DNA of 53,808 nt from Vicinamibacterales bacterium (GCA_030680175.1 JAUXWO010000109.1:1-53808); one strand, 5' to 3'. Counted from the first letter of the stretch, positions 27,220-35,273 are shown. Made by a program: numbers and translations. The notes: generated by a model not told the origin, from the sequence alone.

Positions 27220-28929
27220 TCACCGCCGGGCGGCCAGCGCCTCGTCGAGCCGTCGATCGTGCTCGTAGATGTCGGGCGCGAAGCGCACCGTCTCCTCCCC
27301 GGGCCACACCACGGCCGTCACATACGTCAGGATCACCTGCACCGGCTGCGCGAGGTTGACGACACGCGAGTCGGCGCCGCGCGTCATGGCGGCGTCGATG
27401 GCCGCCGCGGTCCACCCGGGCTGTCCGGCCAGGACCCAGGCCGCCAGCCCCGCGGGATTCGCGACGCGGACGCAGCCGTGGCTGAAGTCGCGGCGCGCGC
27501 GGCTGAAGAGCGACTGCGCCGGCGTGCCGTGCAGGTAGACGTTGTCCTGGTTGGGGAACATGAACTTCACGAGCCCGAGCGCGTTGTGCGTGCCCGGGCG
27601 CTGGCGCACGCGAAGCGCGCCCGTCCTGAGCAGCGCCAGGTTCTCGGGGGTCAACTCCACGGGCGTGGCGTTGTCGCCCTGCCCCCAGACGATCTCCATC
27701 CGCTCACGCGCCAGGTAGCCTGGATCCCGCGCGAGGCGTGGCAGGATCTCACCGCGGAGGATCGACGGCGGCACATTCCAGTACGGGCGGAAGACGACGT
27801 ACCGCATGTCCTCGATGAACACCGGCGTCTCCGTGCCGAGCGCGCGCCCGACGATGATGTCGGTGTCGAAGGCGGGCAGGTCGGTGGCCGAGAGCCGGTC
27901 CCAGGCCCAGAGGTGGAACATCGGGATGTTGACGAACACCACCCGCCCCTCGGTGAGATGCGGCAGCCACCGCAGCCGCTCGAGGGCCAGCTCGATCTGG
28001 CGGACACGCCAGCGGAGCGGCACGGCGAGCGCCGTCAGCGTCCCCGCGCCGAGCACGCCGTCGGACTCGAGTCCGTGCCGGAGCTGAAAACGGCGCACGG
28101 CCTCGACGACAGGCCCGTCGTACACGTCTGCCTCTGCGGATGGCATCGTGCCGGCCGCGAGGTCGCCAAGCGCCGCGAGGCGGCGGGCCACCTGCGCCGT
28201 GCCGGCGTACGCCTCGCCGGGCTTCACCGGACGCGCGGGTGCGGGGAACACTTCGGCCGCCTCCTCCTGCTGGGCGCGCGCGCGGTAGCCGGCCAGCGCT
28301 TCGCGCAGCGGCTCGTACAGCCGCAGCGCGGGACGGAGCTCCGCCACCGCTTCGGCGAGACGATCATCGGCCACGGCGGAGGCGACGACCGCGGCGAAGC
28401 CGTGGTCGTCAGGCGGGACGTCCAGACGGAATCCGATCGTGCGTGGGTCGATCCGGCCGACGTGCAGGTGGCGCAGGAACCGGAGGACGCCCAGGCTGAG
28501 GTCCACATCGAACCGGGCCAACGCGTCCGCGTCGCCGGCGCCGGCGTCGCGGAGGGTTCGGCCCTGCGCGTCGAGGACGTCGCTGCCGTAGTCGGCTGGC
28601 GCCAGGCCCTCGGTCGCGGCATCCGCCAGGAGCGCCATCGCCGCCACCGCCTGGCGGCTGGGATGGCCCCGGCCATCGAGCCACAGCGGCATCTGGCCGG
28701 TCGATGTGTAGAGCGCCGCCAGGTCGCCGGCCTCCGCGGCGGCGGCCGGCGCCGCGACCACGCGCGCGGCGATGGCCGCGGTGAGGTCGGCCAGTGGCAG
28801 CTGATGCGCGCCCGGCGCCGACAGCACGGCGGGGACAGATCGATCCGACGCCGCCGCCTGATCGGCGGGTGGGGCCCCGCACGCCGCGACGACCGCGGCC
28901 ACGGCGACTATCGAGAGCACGCGCCACAT
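27220..28929 (-). CDS. L,D-transpeptidase (LdtD/YcbB-like), lipoprotein
   Basis: A 569-aa murein transpeptidase. The ATG at 28929 opens a lipoprotein signal (SIVAVAAVVAACGAPP); upstream in-frame codons (29010) do not. Residues 40-250 match the YcbB N-terminal scaffold (GLAPADYGS). A peptidoglycan-binding helical region lies around 260-310 (VRRFQLRHGLESDGVLGAGT). The YkuD catalytic domain ends with the motif HGCVRVANPAGLA preceded by LHGTPAQSLFS, giving the His and nucleophile Cys. It forms 3-3 cross-links or anchors proteins to peptidoglycan. Convergent with the MepK-like gene. Confidence 0.92.
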   Translation of the reverse strand: MWRVLSIVAVAAVVAACGAPPADQAAASDRSVPAVLSAPGAHQLPLADLTAAIAARVVAAPAAAAEAGDLAALYTSTGQMPLWLDGRGHPSRQAVAAMALLADAATEGLAPADYGSDVLDAQGRTLRDAGAGDADALARFDVDLSLGVLRFLRHLHVGRIDPRTIGFRLDVPPDDHGFAAVVASAVADDRLAEAVAELRPALRLYEPLREALAGYRARAQQEEAAEVFPAPARPVKPGEAYAGTAQVARRLAALGDLAAGTMPSAEADVYDGPVVEAVRRFQLRHGLESDGVLGAGTLTALAVPLRWRVRQIELALERLRWLPHLTEGRVVFVNIPMFHLWAWDRLSATDLPAFDTDIIVGRALGTETPVFIEDMRYVVFRPYWNVPPSILRGEILPRLARDPGYLARERMEIVWGQGDNATPVELTPENLALLRTGALRVRQRPGTHNALGLVKFMFPNQDNVYLHGTPAQSLFSRARRDFSHGCVRVANPAGLAAWVLAGQPGWTAAAIDAAMTRGADSRVVNLAQPVQVILTYVTAVVWPGEETVRFAPDIYEHDRRLDEALAARR

Positions 28930-29131
28930 GGGTTGCCTGACTCCTGTCTGTCGGGGACGGCTCGACAGGGCGCCCGGCGCGACACCGGGACCCATCGGCT
29001 GAAGGTGCAAGGCTCGGGCCGATACCCGGGCAGGCCGAATTGGCGCCGCTCACCCATAGTGACACGACAGCCGCCGGAATCCCGCCAGGGCCTGCCGAGC
29101 CGCACGGCGCCGCATAGAATGAACGGACCCG

Positions 29132-30121
29132 ATGCTGCGTCCGATCCGCACGTTCGTCCAGCGCCACGAGCGCACCCTCTGGTGGCTGCACAGCGCCTGG
29201 GCCCTCGCGTTCGGCATCGGCATCATCTGGGTGGGGGCGCGGCGCTTCGACTACCTGCGCCTGGCGATCTTCCACATCGCCTTCATCTGGCTGGCCAGCC
29301 GGGCCGTGCACCACCTCGTGGAGGACCCCGGTCCCGGATCGGTGTGGCGGCGGCGCCTGCTCGTGGCGCTCAACTACTTCAACCGCAACTTCTACCAGCA
29401 GATCCTCTTCTTCATCCTGCCCATCTACTACATCAGCGCAACGGTCGGGTCGGCGAATTTCATCTTCGTCGTGGTCGTGGCGGCCTCGGCCGTGCTGTCC
29501 ACGCTCGATGTCGTGTACGACGAGCAGGTCGCCTCGCGGCGCATCCTGGGCGCGCTGTTCTTCGCGTTCAACCTGTTCGCGACGATCAACCTGATGCTGC
29601 CGATTCTGTGGGCGACGGGGCATGTGACCGCGATGCGCGTGAGCGCCGCACTCGCCCTCTTCGCGTTTGCGACGATCTATCACGAGCGGCGGCACCACAG
29701 CCTGCGCGAGTCGCTGATCACGATCGCGGTGGCCGCCGTGCTGCTCGTGGCGCTTGTGGAGCGCGGGCGCGGCTTCATCCCGCCGGCGCCGCTGCGCCTC
29801 GGCGTGAGCGCGTTCGGCACCGGCGTCCGGGCGGAGCCGCCCCAGATCACCGGCGCGCTCTCGGCGCTCCCCGAGAAGCCAGGCCGCCTCTATCTGCTCA
29901 CGAGGATCGTCGCGCCGGTTGGACTCCAGGACGCGGTGCGGCACCGCTGGTTCCGTGACGGTGTGCTGTTCTACGAGTCGCCGGCGTACCCCGTGCGCGG
30001 CGGGCGCGAGGCGGGCTACCGGCTGTGGACGTATGCGACGCCGGGGCCGGCCGCCGCCAGGGTACACGTGGATGTCGTGACCGCCGGAGGCCAGCTCATC
30101 GGCCGCGCGTCGCTGCGCTGA
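29132..30121 (+). CDS. DUF2914 domain membrane protein
   Basis: A 329-aa protein with about six hydrophobic segments in residues 18-215 (WALAFGIGIIWVGAR, LAIFHIAFIWLASR, ILFFILPIYYISATV, FIFVVVVAASAVLS, LFFAFNLFATINLML, ITIAVAAVLLVALV). A C-terminal soluble domain at about 265-329 matches DUF2914 (GRLYLLTRIVAP, HRWFRDGVLFY, VHVDVVTAGGQLIGRASL). Function unknown; the domain is probably extracytoplasmic. Upstream it diverges from the L,D-transpeptidase gene, with 202 bases between the start codons. Confidence 0.85.
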   Translation: MLRPIRTFVQRHERTLWWLHSAWALAFGIGIIWVGARRFDYLRLAIFHIAFIWLASRAVHHLVEDPGPGSVWRRRLLVALNYFNRNFYQQILFFILPIYYISATVGSANFIFVVVVAASAVLSTLDVVYDEQVASRRILGALFFAFNLFATINLMLPILWATGHVTAMRVSAALALFAFATIYHERRHHSLRESLITIAVAAVLLVALVERGRGFIPPAPLRLGVSAFGTGVRAEPPQITGALSALPEKPGRLYLLTRIVAPVGLQDAVRHRWFRDGVLFYESPAYPVRGGREAGYRLWTYATPGPAAARVHVDVVTAGGQLIGRASLR

Positions 30122-30128
30122 CGCGGAA

Positions 30129-30154
30129 GGGGCGCCCCATGGTTGAGGCGCCCC
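30129..30154 (+). terminator. Hairpin terminator after the DUF2914 gene
   Basis: An 8-bp stem (GGGGCGCC/GGCGCCCC) with a 10-base loop starts 7 bases after the stop and is followed by CCGTCTTCTCT. The tract is only partly T-rich, so this is a moderate call; it separates two convergent genes. Confidence 0.55.
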
Positions 30155-30169
30155 CCGTCTTCTCTCCGC

Positions 30170-31120
30170 CTACGCTGGCAGCGGTATCTTCGACGCGTTG
30201 TCCTCGAGCCACGCCTCGAGCGTCTGCAGCTCGGGGTTCAGGCGGCGGCTCTCCTCGAGGCTCCGGTGCTGCCGGTAGATCTCGTTGAAGTCCCGCTTGA
30301 ACTGGAACATGTTGCCCACGTCGTCGGCCCCCGGGAAGCCGAACGAGCGGTACACGTCGGGGGGCACCGCGTTGTACGCGACCGGCTGGCCGAGCGCCTT
30401 GGTGAGCGCCGCCGCCATCTCGCCGCCGCTCAGGTGATCGCCGGCCACGCCCACCGTCTTGCCGAGGTAGGCGCTCCCCTGCTTGAAGATCCCGAACGCA
30501 CACTTGCCGATGTCCTCGACCCCGATCATCGGCATCTTCGCGTCATCCAGACAGAAGACCAGCGCGAGGCCCCCATCGGGCATGCGCTGCGGTCCCCACC
30601 CGAAGTGGATGAAGTTCTCGTAGTAGCCCGACGTGAGCAGGAACGTCGTCGGGACGCCGGCCTCGGTGAACGCCGCGTCGGCGTCGGCCTTGGCGTCGAA
30701 GTGCGCGACCTTGTATTCGCCCTGCAGCGTCGGCATGCGGTCGTCGGTGAGGGGGACGTACTTGCGCGCGTCCTCGAACGTCGACCAGATGGCGTGCTGC
30801 ACGCCGGCGGCCCCGGCGGCGGCGGCGAGCGCCCGCCCCTGCTCGGTTTCCTTCTTGCCCGAGAAGTGCTCCCAGAAGTTCGTCAGGCAGAACGCGCCCC
30901 AGGCGCCGGTGAACGCGGCGCGGAGCGACGCCGGGTCGTCGAGATCGGCTGCCACGACCTCGGCGCCCGCGGCGGCGAGGGCCTTCGCCTTGTCGGAATC
31001 CGGCTTGCGCGTGATCGCGCGCAGGGAGAATTCACCGCTCGGATCCCGCAGGATGGCCCGCGCCAGCCCGCCACCCTGCGCGCCCGTGGCGCCCGTCACC
31101 GCGATGATCTTCTTCGACAT
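30170..31120 (-). CDS. NmrA-family NAD(P)-binding protein
   Basis: A 316-aa atypical short-chain dehydrogenase-like protein. The nucleotide-binding start reads KKIIAVTGATGAQGGGLARA (GxxGxxG). Arginine and lysine after beta-2 (RAITRKPDSDKA) suggest NADP(H) preference. WSTFEDARKYVPL and the DVYRSFGFPGADDVGNMFQF region are typical of NmrA/HSCARG-like proteins, which sense redox cofactor or reduce quinones/aldehydes. AAGGAG precedes the ATG. A degenerate heptamer array starts 13 bases upstream of the start. No partner genes suggest a pathway. Confidence 0.88.
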   Translation of the reverse strand: MSKKIIAVTGATGAQGGGLARAILRDPSGEFSLRAITRKPDSDKAKALAAAGAEVVAADLDDPASLRAAFTGAWGAFCLTNFWEHFSGKKETEQGRALAAAAGAAGVQHAIWSTFEDARKYVPLTDDRMPTLQGEYKVAHFDAKADADAAFTEAGVPTTFLLTSGYYENFIHFGWGPQRMPDGGLALVFCLDDAKMPMIGVEDIGKCAFGIFKQGSAYLGKTVGVAGDHLSGGEMAAALTKALGQPVAYNAVPPDVYRSFGFPGADDVGNMFQFKRDFNEIYRQHRSLEESRRLNPELQTLEAWLEDNASKIPLPA

Positions 31121-31133
31121 GACACTCCTTTCA

Positions 31134-31168
31134 GCTCCCGGCTCTCGGCGATCGGCATCCGGCTCTCG
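31134..31168. repeat. Degenerate heptamer array, 5 copies
   Basis: Five 7-bp units GCTCCCG, GCTCTCG, GCGATCG, GCATCCG, GCTCTCG (consensus GCNNYCG). They lie 13 bases upstream of the NmrA-like start codon, in its 5' untranslated region. Similar 7-bp arrays occur at 33955, 40559, 42490 and 52134. Confidence 0.7.
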
Positions 31169-31257
31169 CCCGCCGCACCGCTGGCCTCAGAACCTCGGAT
31201 CGTAGCATCGGCGATGCCCTCCGCCTATCCGCCGTACGGCTGAGGCGCCGCGGCACG

Positions 31258-31302
31258 ACGGACAAACACGAAGGTCACGAAGAAACGAAGGACGCACGAA
31301 GG
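31258..31302. mobile_element. CACGAAGG-type element, copy 2 (left arm only)
   Basis: The left arm only (ACGGACAAACACGAAGG onward, with CGAAGAAACGAAGGACGCACGAAG). Downstream at 31310 is GGATCCGGTG facing CCACCGG, the inner motif of the family. There is no right arm, so this is a decayed copy. With copy 3 it flanks the MBL hydrolase gene, both left arms in the same orientation. Confidence 0.7.
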
Positions 31303-31376
31303 AACCCTCAGGATCCGGTGTTCGCCACCGGCGCCCGGTCGTTGGGGGACCGTCCCATTGGTGGTAAAACTGAAGG

Positions 31377-32345
31377 GTGTCGTCCTCACGCCGTTTTCTG
31401 AACCGCCGCACGTTTCTCGCCGCCGGCACACTCGGCACCGTCGGCGGCGTCGCGTGGGCCAGCACGTCCTCGTCCTGGTATGCGCGCTTCCTTCGTGAGC
31501 GCGCCGCGGAGTTCGGCCGCGAGCTGCCGCCGGCGCCGCATACCCCGGCGCCGCTGTCGTGGTCCGACAGCGAGGTCACGCTGGCCTGGCTCGGCCATGC
31601 GACGGTGCTCATCAATTTCTACGGCGTCCGCATCATCACGGACCCCACCCTCTTCCCGCGCATCGGCGTGGACCTCGGGCTCGGCACGCTCGGCCCCCTG
31701 CGCCTGGTCGCCTGCGCGCTGACGGCCGACGAGCTGCCCGAGCTGGACCTCGTCCTCGTCTCGCACGCGCACTTCGACCACCTCGACACCCCGTCGCTCG
31801 GGTCCGTGCGCGGCCGCCCCGCCGCCGTGATGGCGCCGGAGACCTCGGACCTGCTCCCGCGCCGCCACTACTCGTCCGTGCACGAACTGCGCTGGGACGA
31901 GTCAGCCCGGATCGCCACGCCGCGCGGGGAGGTGCTGGTGCGCGCCATCGAGGTGAAGCACTGGGGCGCGCGCATCCGCCGCGACACGCACCGCGGCTGG
32001 GCCGGCTTCATCGTGGAACGCGAAGGCCGGCGCCTGCTCATCGGCGGCGACACGGCCGACACGCCCGTGTTCCGCAACTACCGCCGCTATGGCCCGTTCG
32101 ACGCCGCGGTGATGCCGGTGGGCGCCTACGATCCGTGGATAAGGAATCACTGCACGCCGGAGCAGGCGGTGGCGATGGCGACCGCCGCCAACGCGCGCCT
32201 CTTCGTCCCGGTGCACCACCAGTCGTTCGACCTGAGCCGCGAGCCCTTCATGGAGCCCATCGAGCGCACCCAGGAAGCGCTGGCGCAGGAAGCCGACCGG
32301 CTCGCCATCAGGGAGCTCGGCCAGACGATCGTGGTGCCGGGCTAG
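31377..32345 (+). CDS. Tat-exported MBL-fold metallo-hydrolase (UlaG/NAPE-PLD-like)
   Basis: A 322-aa protein starting at GTG 31377. The N-terminus has a twin-arginine signal (LNRRTFLAAGTLGTVGG). The metallo-beta-lactamase fold follows: WLGHATVLINFYG, LVSHAHFDHLD (HxHxDH zinc motif), IEVKHWG, LIGGDTADT (Asp ligand), and a late VPVHHQSFDLS. The pattern matches the UlaG/NAPE-PLD branch, which hydrolyses phosphodiesters or lactones. The exported location is unusual for that branch but seen in related proteins. Flanked by copies 2 and 3 of the CACGAAGG element. Confidence 0.85.
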   Translation: MSSSRRFLNRRTFLAAGTLGTVGGVAWASTSSSWYARFLRERAAEFGRELPPAPHTPAPLSWSDSEVTLAWLGHATVLINFYGVRIITDPTLFPRIGVDLGLGTLGPLRLVACALTADELPELDLVLVSHAHFDHLDTPSLGSVRGRPAAVMAPETSDLLPRRHYSSVHELRWDESARIATPRGEVLVRAIEVKHWGARIRRDTHRGWAGFIVEREGRRLLIGGDTADTPVFRNYRRYGPFDAAVMPVGAYDPWIRNHCTPEQAVAMATAANARLFVPVHHQSFDLSREPFMEPIERTQEALAQEADRLAIRELGQTIVVPG

Positions 32346-32369
32346 ACGGACGGCGGCAATCGGCGACAC

Positions 32370-32589
32370 ACGGACAAACACGAAGGCCACGAAGAAACGA
32401 AGGACGCACGAAGAACACTCCAAATCACGGATCCGGTTCGGAACCGGATCGTTGAATTGAGAAACGTTCTTCGTGTCGTCTTCGTGGCCTTCCCGCCTCC
32501 GCTCGCCTCAGGCTCGAGCGAGCTTCTGCGAGGTCACGCCGTAGCGGCCTCCGGCCGCGGAGGCGGACGTGTTCTTCGTGTTTGTACGT
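32370..32589. mobile_element. CACGAAGG-type element, copy 3 (220 bp)
   Basis: Left arm with 9-bp units; centre a perfect hairpin (GATCCGGTT-CG-GAACCGGATC); right arm of about 115 bp shared with copies 5 and 6 (from CGTGGCCTTCCCGCC to TTCGTGTTTGTACGT). The right arm contains further stems (GCTCGC/GCGAGC and GCGGCC-TCC-GGCCGC). It fills the 253-base gap between the MBL gene and the convergent neuB-like gene. No coding capacity. Confidence 0.85.
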
Positions 32590-32598
32590 GTCGCGCGG

Positions 32599-33639
32599 CT
32601 AGTCGAAGTCGCCGCGTCCGAGGTGGGTATCCGCGGGGATGTCGCGGCGGGCGGTGCGGCCGAGGATCGCCTCGTAGTCTTCCGCCGGGATCGGTCCGGT
32701 CCCCGGGCGCTTCACCCACAGGTTCTCGCGCGTGAACGCCTCCCCCGTCTTCACCGCCGCGATGGTCACCACCGTCGCGAACGCGAAGTCCATCGTCACC
32801 TGCTCTTCGGGCACGGGGCCCTTCGTGCCGCCCAGCTCCGCATGGAGCGTGTGCGCGGCGGCGATCAGCTCTCGGCAGCGCGCCTCGTCCATCGAGCAGA
32901 CGATGTCGGGACCCGGGCGGTCCATCGTGTCGGTGAAGTGGCGTTCGACGATGGAGGCGCCGAGGGCCATGGCGCCGATGCAGGCGATGTTGTCGGTGGT
33001 GTGATCGGAGAGCCCGAGCACTGCGCGCGGGAAGGCCTGGCCGAGCTCCACCATTGCGCCGAGGCGCACCAGGTGCGGCGGCGTGGGGTACAGGTTCGTG
33101 GTGTGGAGGAGCGCGTAGGCGATGCCGGCGTCCTCGAAGATGTGGACCGCCTTGGCCACGCTCTCGATCGTGTTCATCCCCGTGCTGAGGATGATGGGCT
33201 TGCCGAAGGACGCGACGTGGCGCAGCAGCGGGTAGTTATTGCACTCGCCGGAGCCGATCTTGTAGGCGGGCACGTCCATCCGCTGCAGGCGATCCGCCGC
33301 CGCGCGCGAGAACGGCGTGCTCATGAAGAGCATGCCCTTCGCCACGACGTAGTCCTGCAGCCGGCGCTCGTCGTCTTCCGACAGCGCGCAGCGCTGCATG
33401 ATCTCGTAGATCGAGACGTCGGCGTTGCCCGGCACGACCGTGCGTGCCGCGCCGCTCATCTCGTCGTCGACGACGTGGGTCTGGTGCTTGACGACCTCGA
33501 CGCCGGCACGGGCGGCGGCATCGACCATCTGCCGCGCGACATCGAGGCGCCCTTCGTGGTTGATGCCGATCTCGGCGACCACCAGGGGGACATGCGCGCG
33601 GCCGACACGGCGGCCTGCAATGGAGAGCTCCGGGGGCAC
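32599..33639 (-). CDS. N-acetylneuraminate synthase family protein (NeuB-like)
   Basis: A 346-aa enzyme starting at a GTG. The TIM-barrel part carries VPLVVAEIGINHEG, VKHQTHVVDDEM, FSRAAADRLQRMDVPAYKIG, LSTGMNTIE, VLGLSDHTT and IVERHFTD. The C-terminus (VKRPGTGPIPAEDYEAILGR) is the SAF antifreeze-like domain. NeuB-type enzymes condense phosphoenolpyruvate with an N-acetylhexosamine to make sialic or pseudaminic/legionaminic acids. No other nonulosonate genes are seen in the window, so the product sugar is uncertain. The start is not backed by a clear ribosome site. Confidence 0.9.
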   Translation of the reverse strand: MPPELSIAGRRVGRAHVPLVVAEIGINHEGRLDVARQMVDAAARAGVEVVKHQTHVVDDEMSGAARTVVPGNADVSIYEIMQRCALSEDDERRLQDYVVAKGMLFMSTPFSRAAADRLQRMDVPAYKIGSGECNNYPLLRHVASFGKPIILSTGMNTIESVAKAVHIFEDAGIAYALLHTTNLYPTPPHLVRLGAMVELGQAFPRAVLGLSDHTTDNIACIGAMALGASIVERHFTDTMDRPGPDIVCSMDEARCRELIAAAHTLHAELGGTKGPVPEEQVTMDFAFATVVTIAAVKTGEAFTRENLWVKRPGTGPIPAEDYEAILGRTARRDIPADTHLGRGDFD

Positions 33640-33672
33640 GGAAGAGATTCTAGCCCAGGCCGGAGCGCCGCC

Positions 33673-33816
33673 CTATCGTCTGCCCGTCAGCAGCATGACG
33701 ACGAGCACGAGCAGGATGATCCCGCCGAGGCTGCCGCCGATGGCCGGCCCGCCCACGTAGTAGCCCCCGCCCCCAAAGAGGAACAGGAGGATGATGAGGA
33801 TGAGGATCAGGTTCAT
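33673..33816 (-). CDS. DUF3309-like small hydrophobic peptide
   Basis: A 47-aa peptide from ATG 33816: a hydrophobic helix (MNLILILIILLFLFGGGG), a Gly-rich turn with YYVGGPAIGGSLGG, a second hydrophobic helix and the basic end TGRR. This is the layout of DUF3309 proteins. A longer frame reaches 33858 but that start lacks the typical N-terminus. No ribosome site is obvious. Membrane location likely; function unknown. Confidence 0.6.
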   Translation of the reverse strand: MNLILILIILLFLFGGGGYYVGGPAIGGSLGGIILLVLVVMLLTGRR

Positions 33817-33954
33817 ACGTGCCGAAGATATCGAACGGCACGGACGGCGGCTGTTCAATAAAGTACACCCGCGGACGCGGGCCGGCAGTCGATGAATCGC
33901 TGGCCGTTTGACGGGGGGACGTCACGCTGGCCGCGCTGCGCCGCCTCGCGAACA

Positions 33955-34010
33955 GCGAATGGCGAATGGCGAATGGCGAATGGCGAATAGCGAATAGCGA
34001 ATAGCGAATT
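33955..34010. repeat. Heptamer array GCGAATR, 8 copies
   Basis: Eight exact-length 7-bp units: four GCGAATG, three GCGAATA and a final GCGAATT that lies in the left att repeat. The same unit family (GCGAAYN) occurs at 52134-52203. It directly abuts the tRNA-Cys 3'-end copy, so before the island inserted it would have lain just downstream of tRNA-Cys. Confidence 0.85.
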
Positions 34011-34056
34011 TGGAGGCGCCGCCCGGATTTGAACCGGGGATGGAGGTTTTGCAGAC
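34003..34056. other. attL: 54-bp copy of the tRNA-Cys 3' part
   Basis: These 54 bases are identical to 38213-38266: 8 bases beyond the tRNA (AGCGAATT) plus the CCA end, acceptor 3' strand, T arm and anticodon arm through the anticodon. Beyond 34056 similarity stops and the D arm and 5' acceptor strand are absent, so this is an att repeat and not a second tRNA gene. Confidence 0.9.
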
Positions 34057-34263
34057 GTCGTCAGCAGCCCTGAAACACGGGGCACTCTGCGTACTGCTCG
34101 GTCTCTTTTCACATTCAGTGTTGCCGAGTGCTGCTGAAGCTGCTCAGCGCTGCTGCGTAAGCTCAAGATAGGCCAAGACCGCCGTCCCCTTCAGTCCGAA
34201 CCCGTTTCGCTGAGCCATCAATCGGCTACGCCACCAGTACCGAGCGCTGGCTCGTCCTGAAGC

Positions 34264-34292
34264 TTGACAGATCAGTGATTCTTCGATATAAT
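34264..34292 (+). promoter_or_regulatory. Consensus sigma-70 promoter
   Basis: TTGACA (34264-34269), exactly 17 bases, TATAAT (34287-34292): both hexamers match the consensus perfectly, which is rare in this GC-rich window. It points into the island towards the small genes at 34720 and 34802, with a start of transcription near 34299. Confidence 0.85.
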
Positions 34293-34719
34293 CAGCTTTC
34301 TTTTACGTGTAATTTGCTGATGTGGTGCCCGGCCACAACCAACAGCGCATCGGATGATGCGGCGGCGCCGGGGGAACGTAGGACTGCTTCGCTCTGATGC
34401 GCGACCGCGCGTCTGCGGATGCTGTCTGTCGAGCCCCATCCCTGCGCGATCATCCATAAACACGCTTCGGGAGCGTCGAACTCTGGAAGGCCGGAGTGTT
34501 TCCGGTCAAGACGACGACGGCCACGGATATCAGCCGTGGCCATCGGGGTCTCTGTCTCGACCTTTGCTTGCGGTCGGTTGGAGAAGCAGTCCCAACTGCA
34601 TTGTTCTCCAGTATTTGTGCGCCCGTCAAGCTCGTCGCTTGGGGACAGCCGTTGCCTGCGTCGGTTAGTCGCGGCTCAAGTCTTTGACGCCTGGCGTCAA
34701 AAGACCTCGTCTGGAGAAC
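34293..34719 (+). other. Structured leader or possible non-coding RNA
   Basis: About 420 bases between the strong promoter and the first plausible start codon have no convincing gene. They hold clear hairpins: an 8-bp stem GGCCACGG/CCGTGGCC at 34519-34541 and TTTGACGC-CTG-GCGTCAAA at 34683-34701, the latter just before the ribosome site. It could be a long 5' leader or a separate RNA. I recognise no known riboswitch or retron, and there is no reverse transcriptase nearby. The wider 33817-34719 gap otherwise holds the heptamer array, attL and promoter. Confidence 0.4.
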
Positions 34720-34800
34720 ATGAAGATGCAGATGAACACTGACACCAACCGCCTCGCTCCGACCAATTCGGTAGCGACCGGCACCAGTGGGGGGCGCTGA
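34720..34800 (+). CDS. Possible 26-aa leader peptide
   Basis: ATG 34720 follows GGAG at proper distance and encodes a 26-residue polar peptide (MKMQMNTDTNRLAP to SGGR). Its stop (TGA 34798-34800) is one base before the ATG of the next gene, an arrangement typical of translational coupling. Not recognised; its reality rests on spacing alone. Confidence 0.4.
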   Translation: MKMQMNTDTNRLAPTNSVATGTSGGR

Positions 34801-34801
34801 C

Positions 34802-35092
34802 ATGGCCGCCCGCCCTCGAATCGACCACAAGCTGAACCTGAAGACCATCCCGGTAGTGAAACGGGATGGCCATCAAGAGGAGGCTCGCGCCGAAGGCAAC
34901 AACGCGGCGTGGACCTGCTCCTGCGGCACCCTCCTCGTAGGGCGCTGCTACTTTCAGTTCGGCGATACCTGCCGCACTGAATGCCCGGAGTGCGGCAAGA
35001 TCTACCGAGTAACACCCGATCCGAAGAAGCGGGCGATCTCGGTCGTGGAGCAGGCTTCCTCGGCATTGCCCGAACCTGCTGCGCTGCTCTAG
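34802..35092 (+). CDS. Small zinc-ribbon-like protein of unknown function
   Basis: A 96-aa protein preceded by GGGGGG in the end of the 26-codon reading frame. Six cysteines are clustered: C39 and C41 (WTCSCG), C49 (GRCYF), C57 (DTCRTE), C61 and C64 (CPECGK), consistent with a zinc ribbon or rubredoxin-like knuckle. The N-terminus is basic (IDHKLNLKTIPVVKRDGHQ). It may bind nucleic acid or protein. It is the main gene downstream of the consensus promoter, so is probably well expressed. I do not recognise a family. Confidence 0.65.
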   Translation: MAARPRIDHKLNLKTIPVVKRDGHQEEARAEGNNAAWTCSCGTLLVGRCYFQFGDTCRTECPECGKIYRVTPDPKKRAISVVEQASSALPEPAALL

Positions 35093-35109
35093 CTCGACGA
35101 ATGGCCGAG

Positions 35110-35135
35110 CGGACCGGAGAACAGTCTCCGGTCCG
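35110..35135. terminator. Perfect 11-bp hairpin after the zinc-ribbon gene
   Basis: CGGACCGGAGA-ACAG-TCTCCGGTCCG: 11 perfect pairs and a 4-base loop, 17 bases after the stop at 35092. No T-run follows on either strand, so the terminator role is inferred from position. Confidence 0.5.
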
Positions 35136-35273
35136 ACCCGACCTCGACGGGTTACCGCCAGGTCATAAAGCGACCACAAGGGATAGCTCAGAACACCGTG
35201 GGACCTATCGAGACGAGTCCCGCGACGGAGTGCTTGCCGACCGTGTTCACCCATCGTCACCCGGGCGGTCGCT

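Noticed and set aside
34011-34083. Second tRNA-Cys gene
   Set aside because: Only the 3' portion matches the intact tRNA; D arm and 5' acceptor strand are missing. It is the attL repeat.
33855-34166. Minus-strand frame reading through the attL repeat, considered as an integrase C-terminus
   Set aside because: Position next to attL fits, but I see no recombinase motif (no HxxR or catalytic Tyr context), and the last part is only translated tRNA sequence.
34292-34668. Small open frames on both strands after the consensus promoter (83, 104, 63 codons)
   Set aside because: No ribosome site, no family-like sequence, and they overlap each other. I prefer leader/RNA, although one could be real.
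34683-34701. Rho-independent terminator in the leader
   Set aside because: The 8-bp stem with 3-base loop is strong, but no T-run follows and it lies just before a ribosome site; a regulatory hairpin is as likely.
34293-34719. Retron-type non-coding RNA
   Set aside because: There are hairpins but no reverse transcriptase in the island and no msr/msd-like inverted-repeat layout that I can trace.
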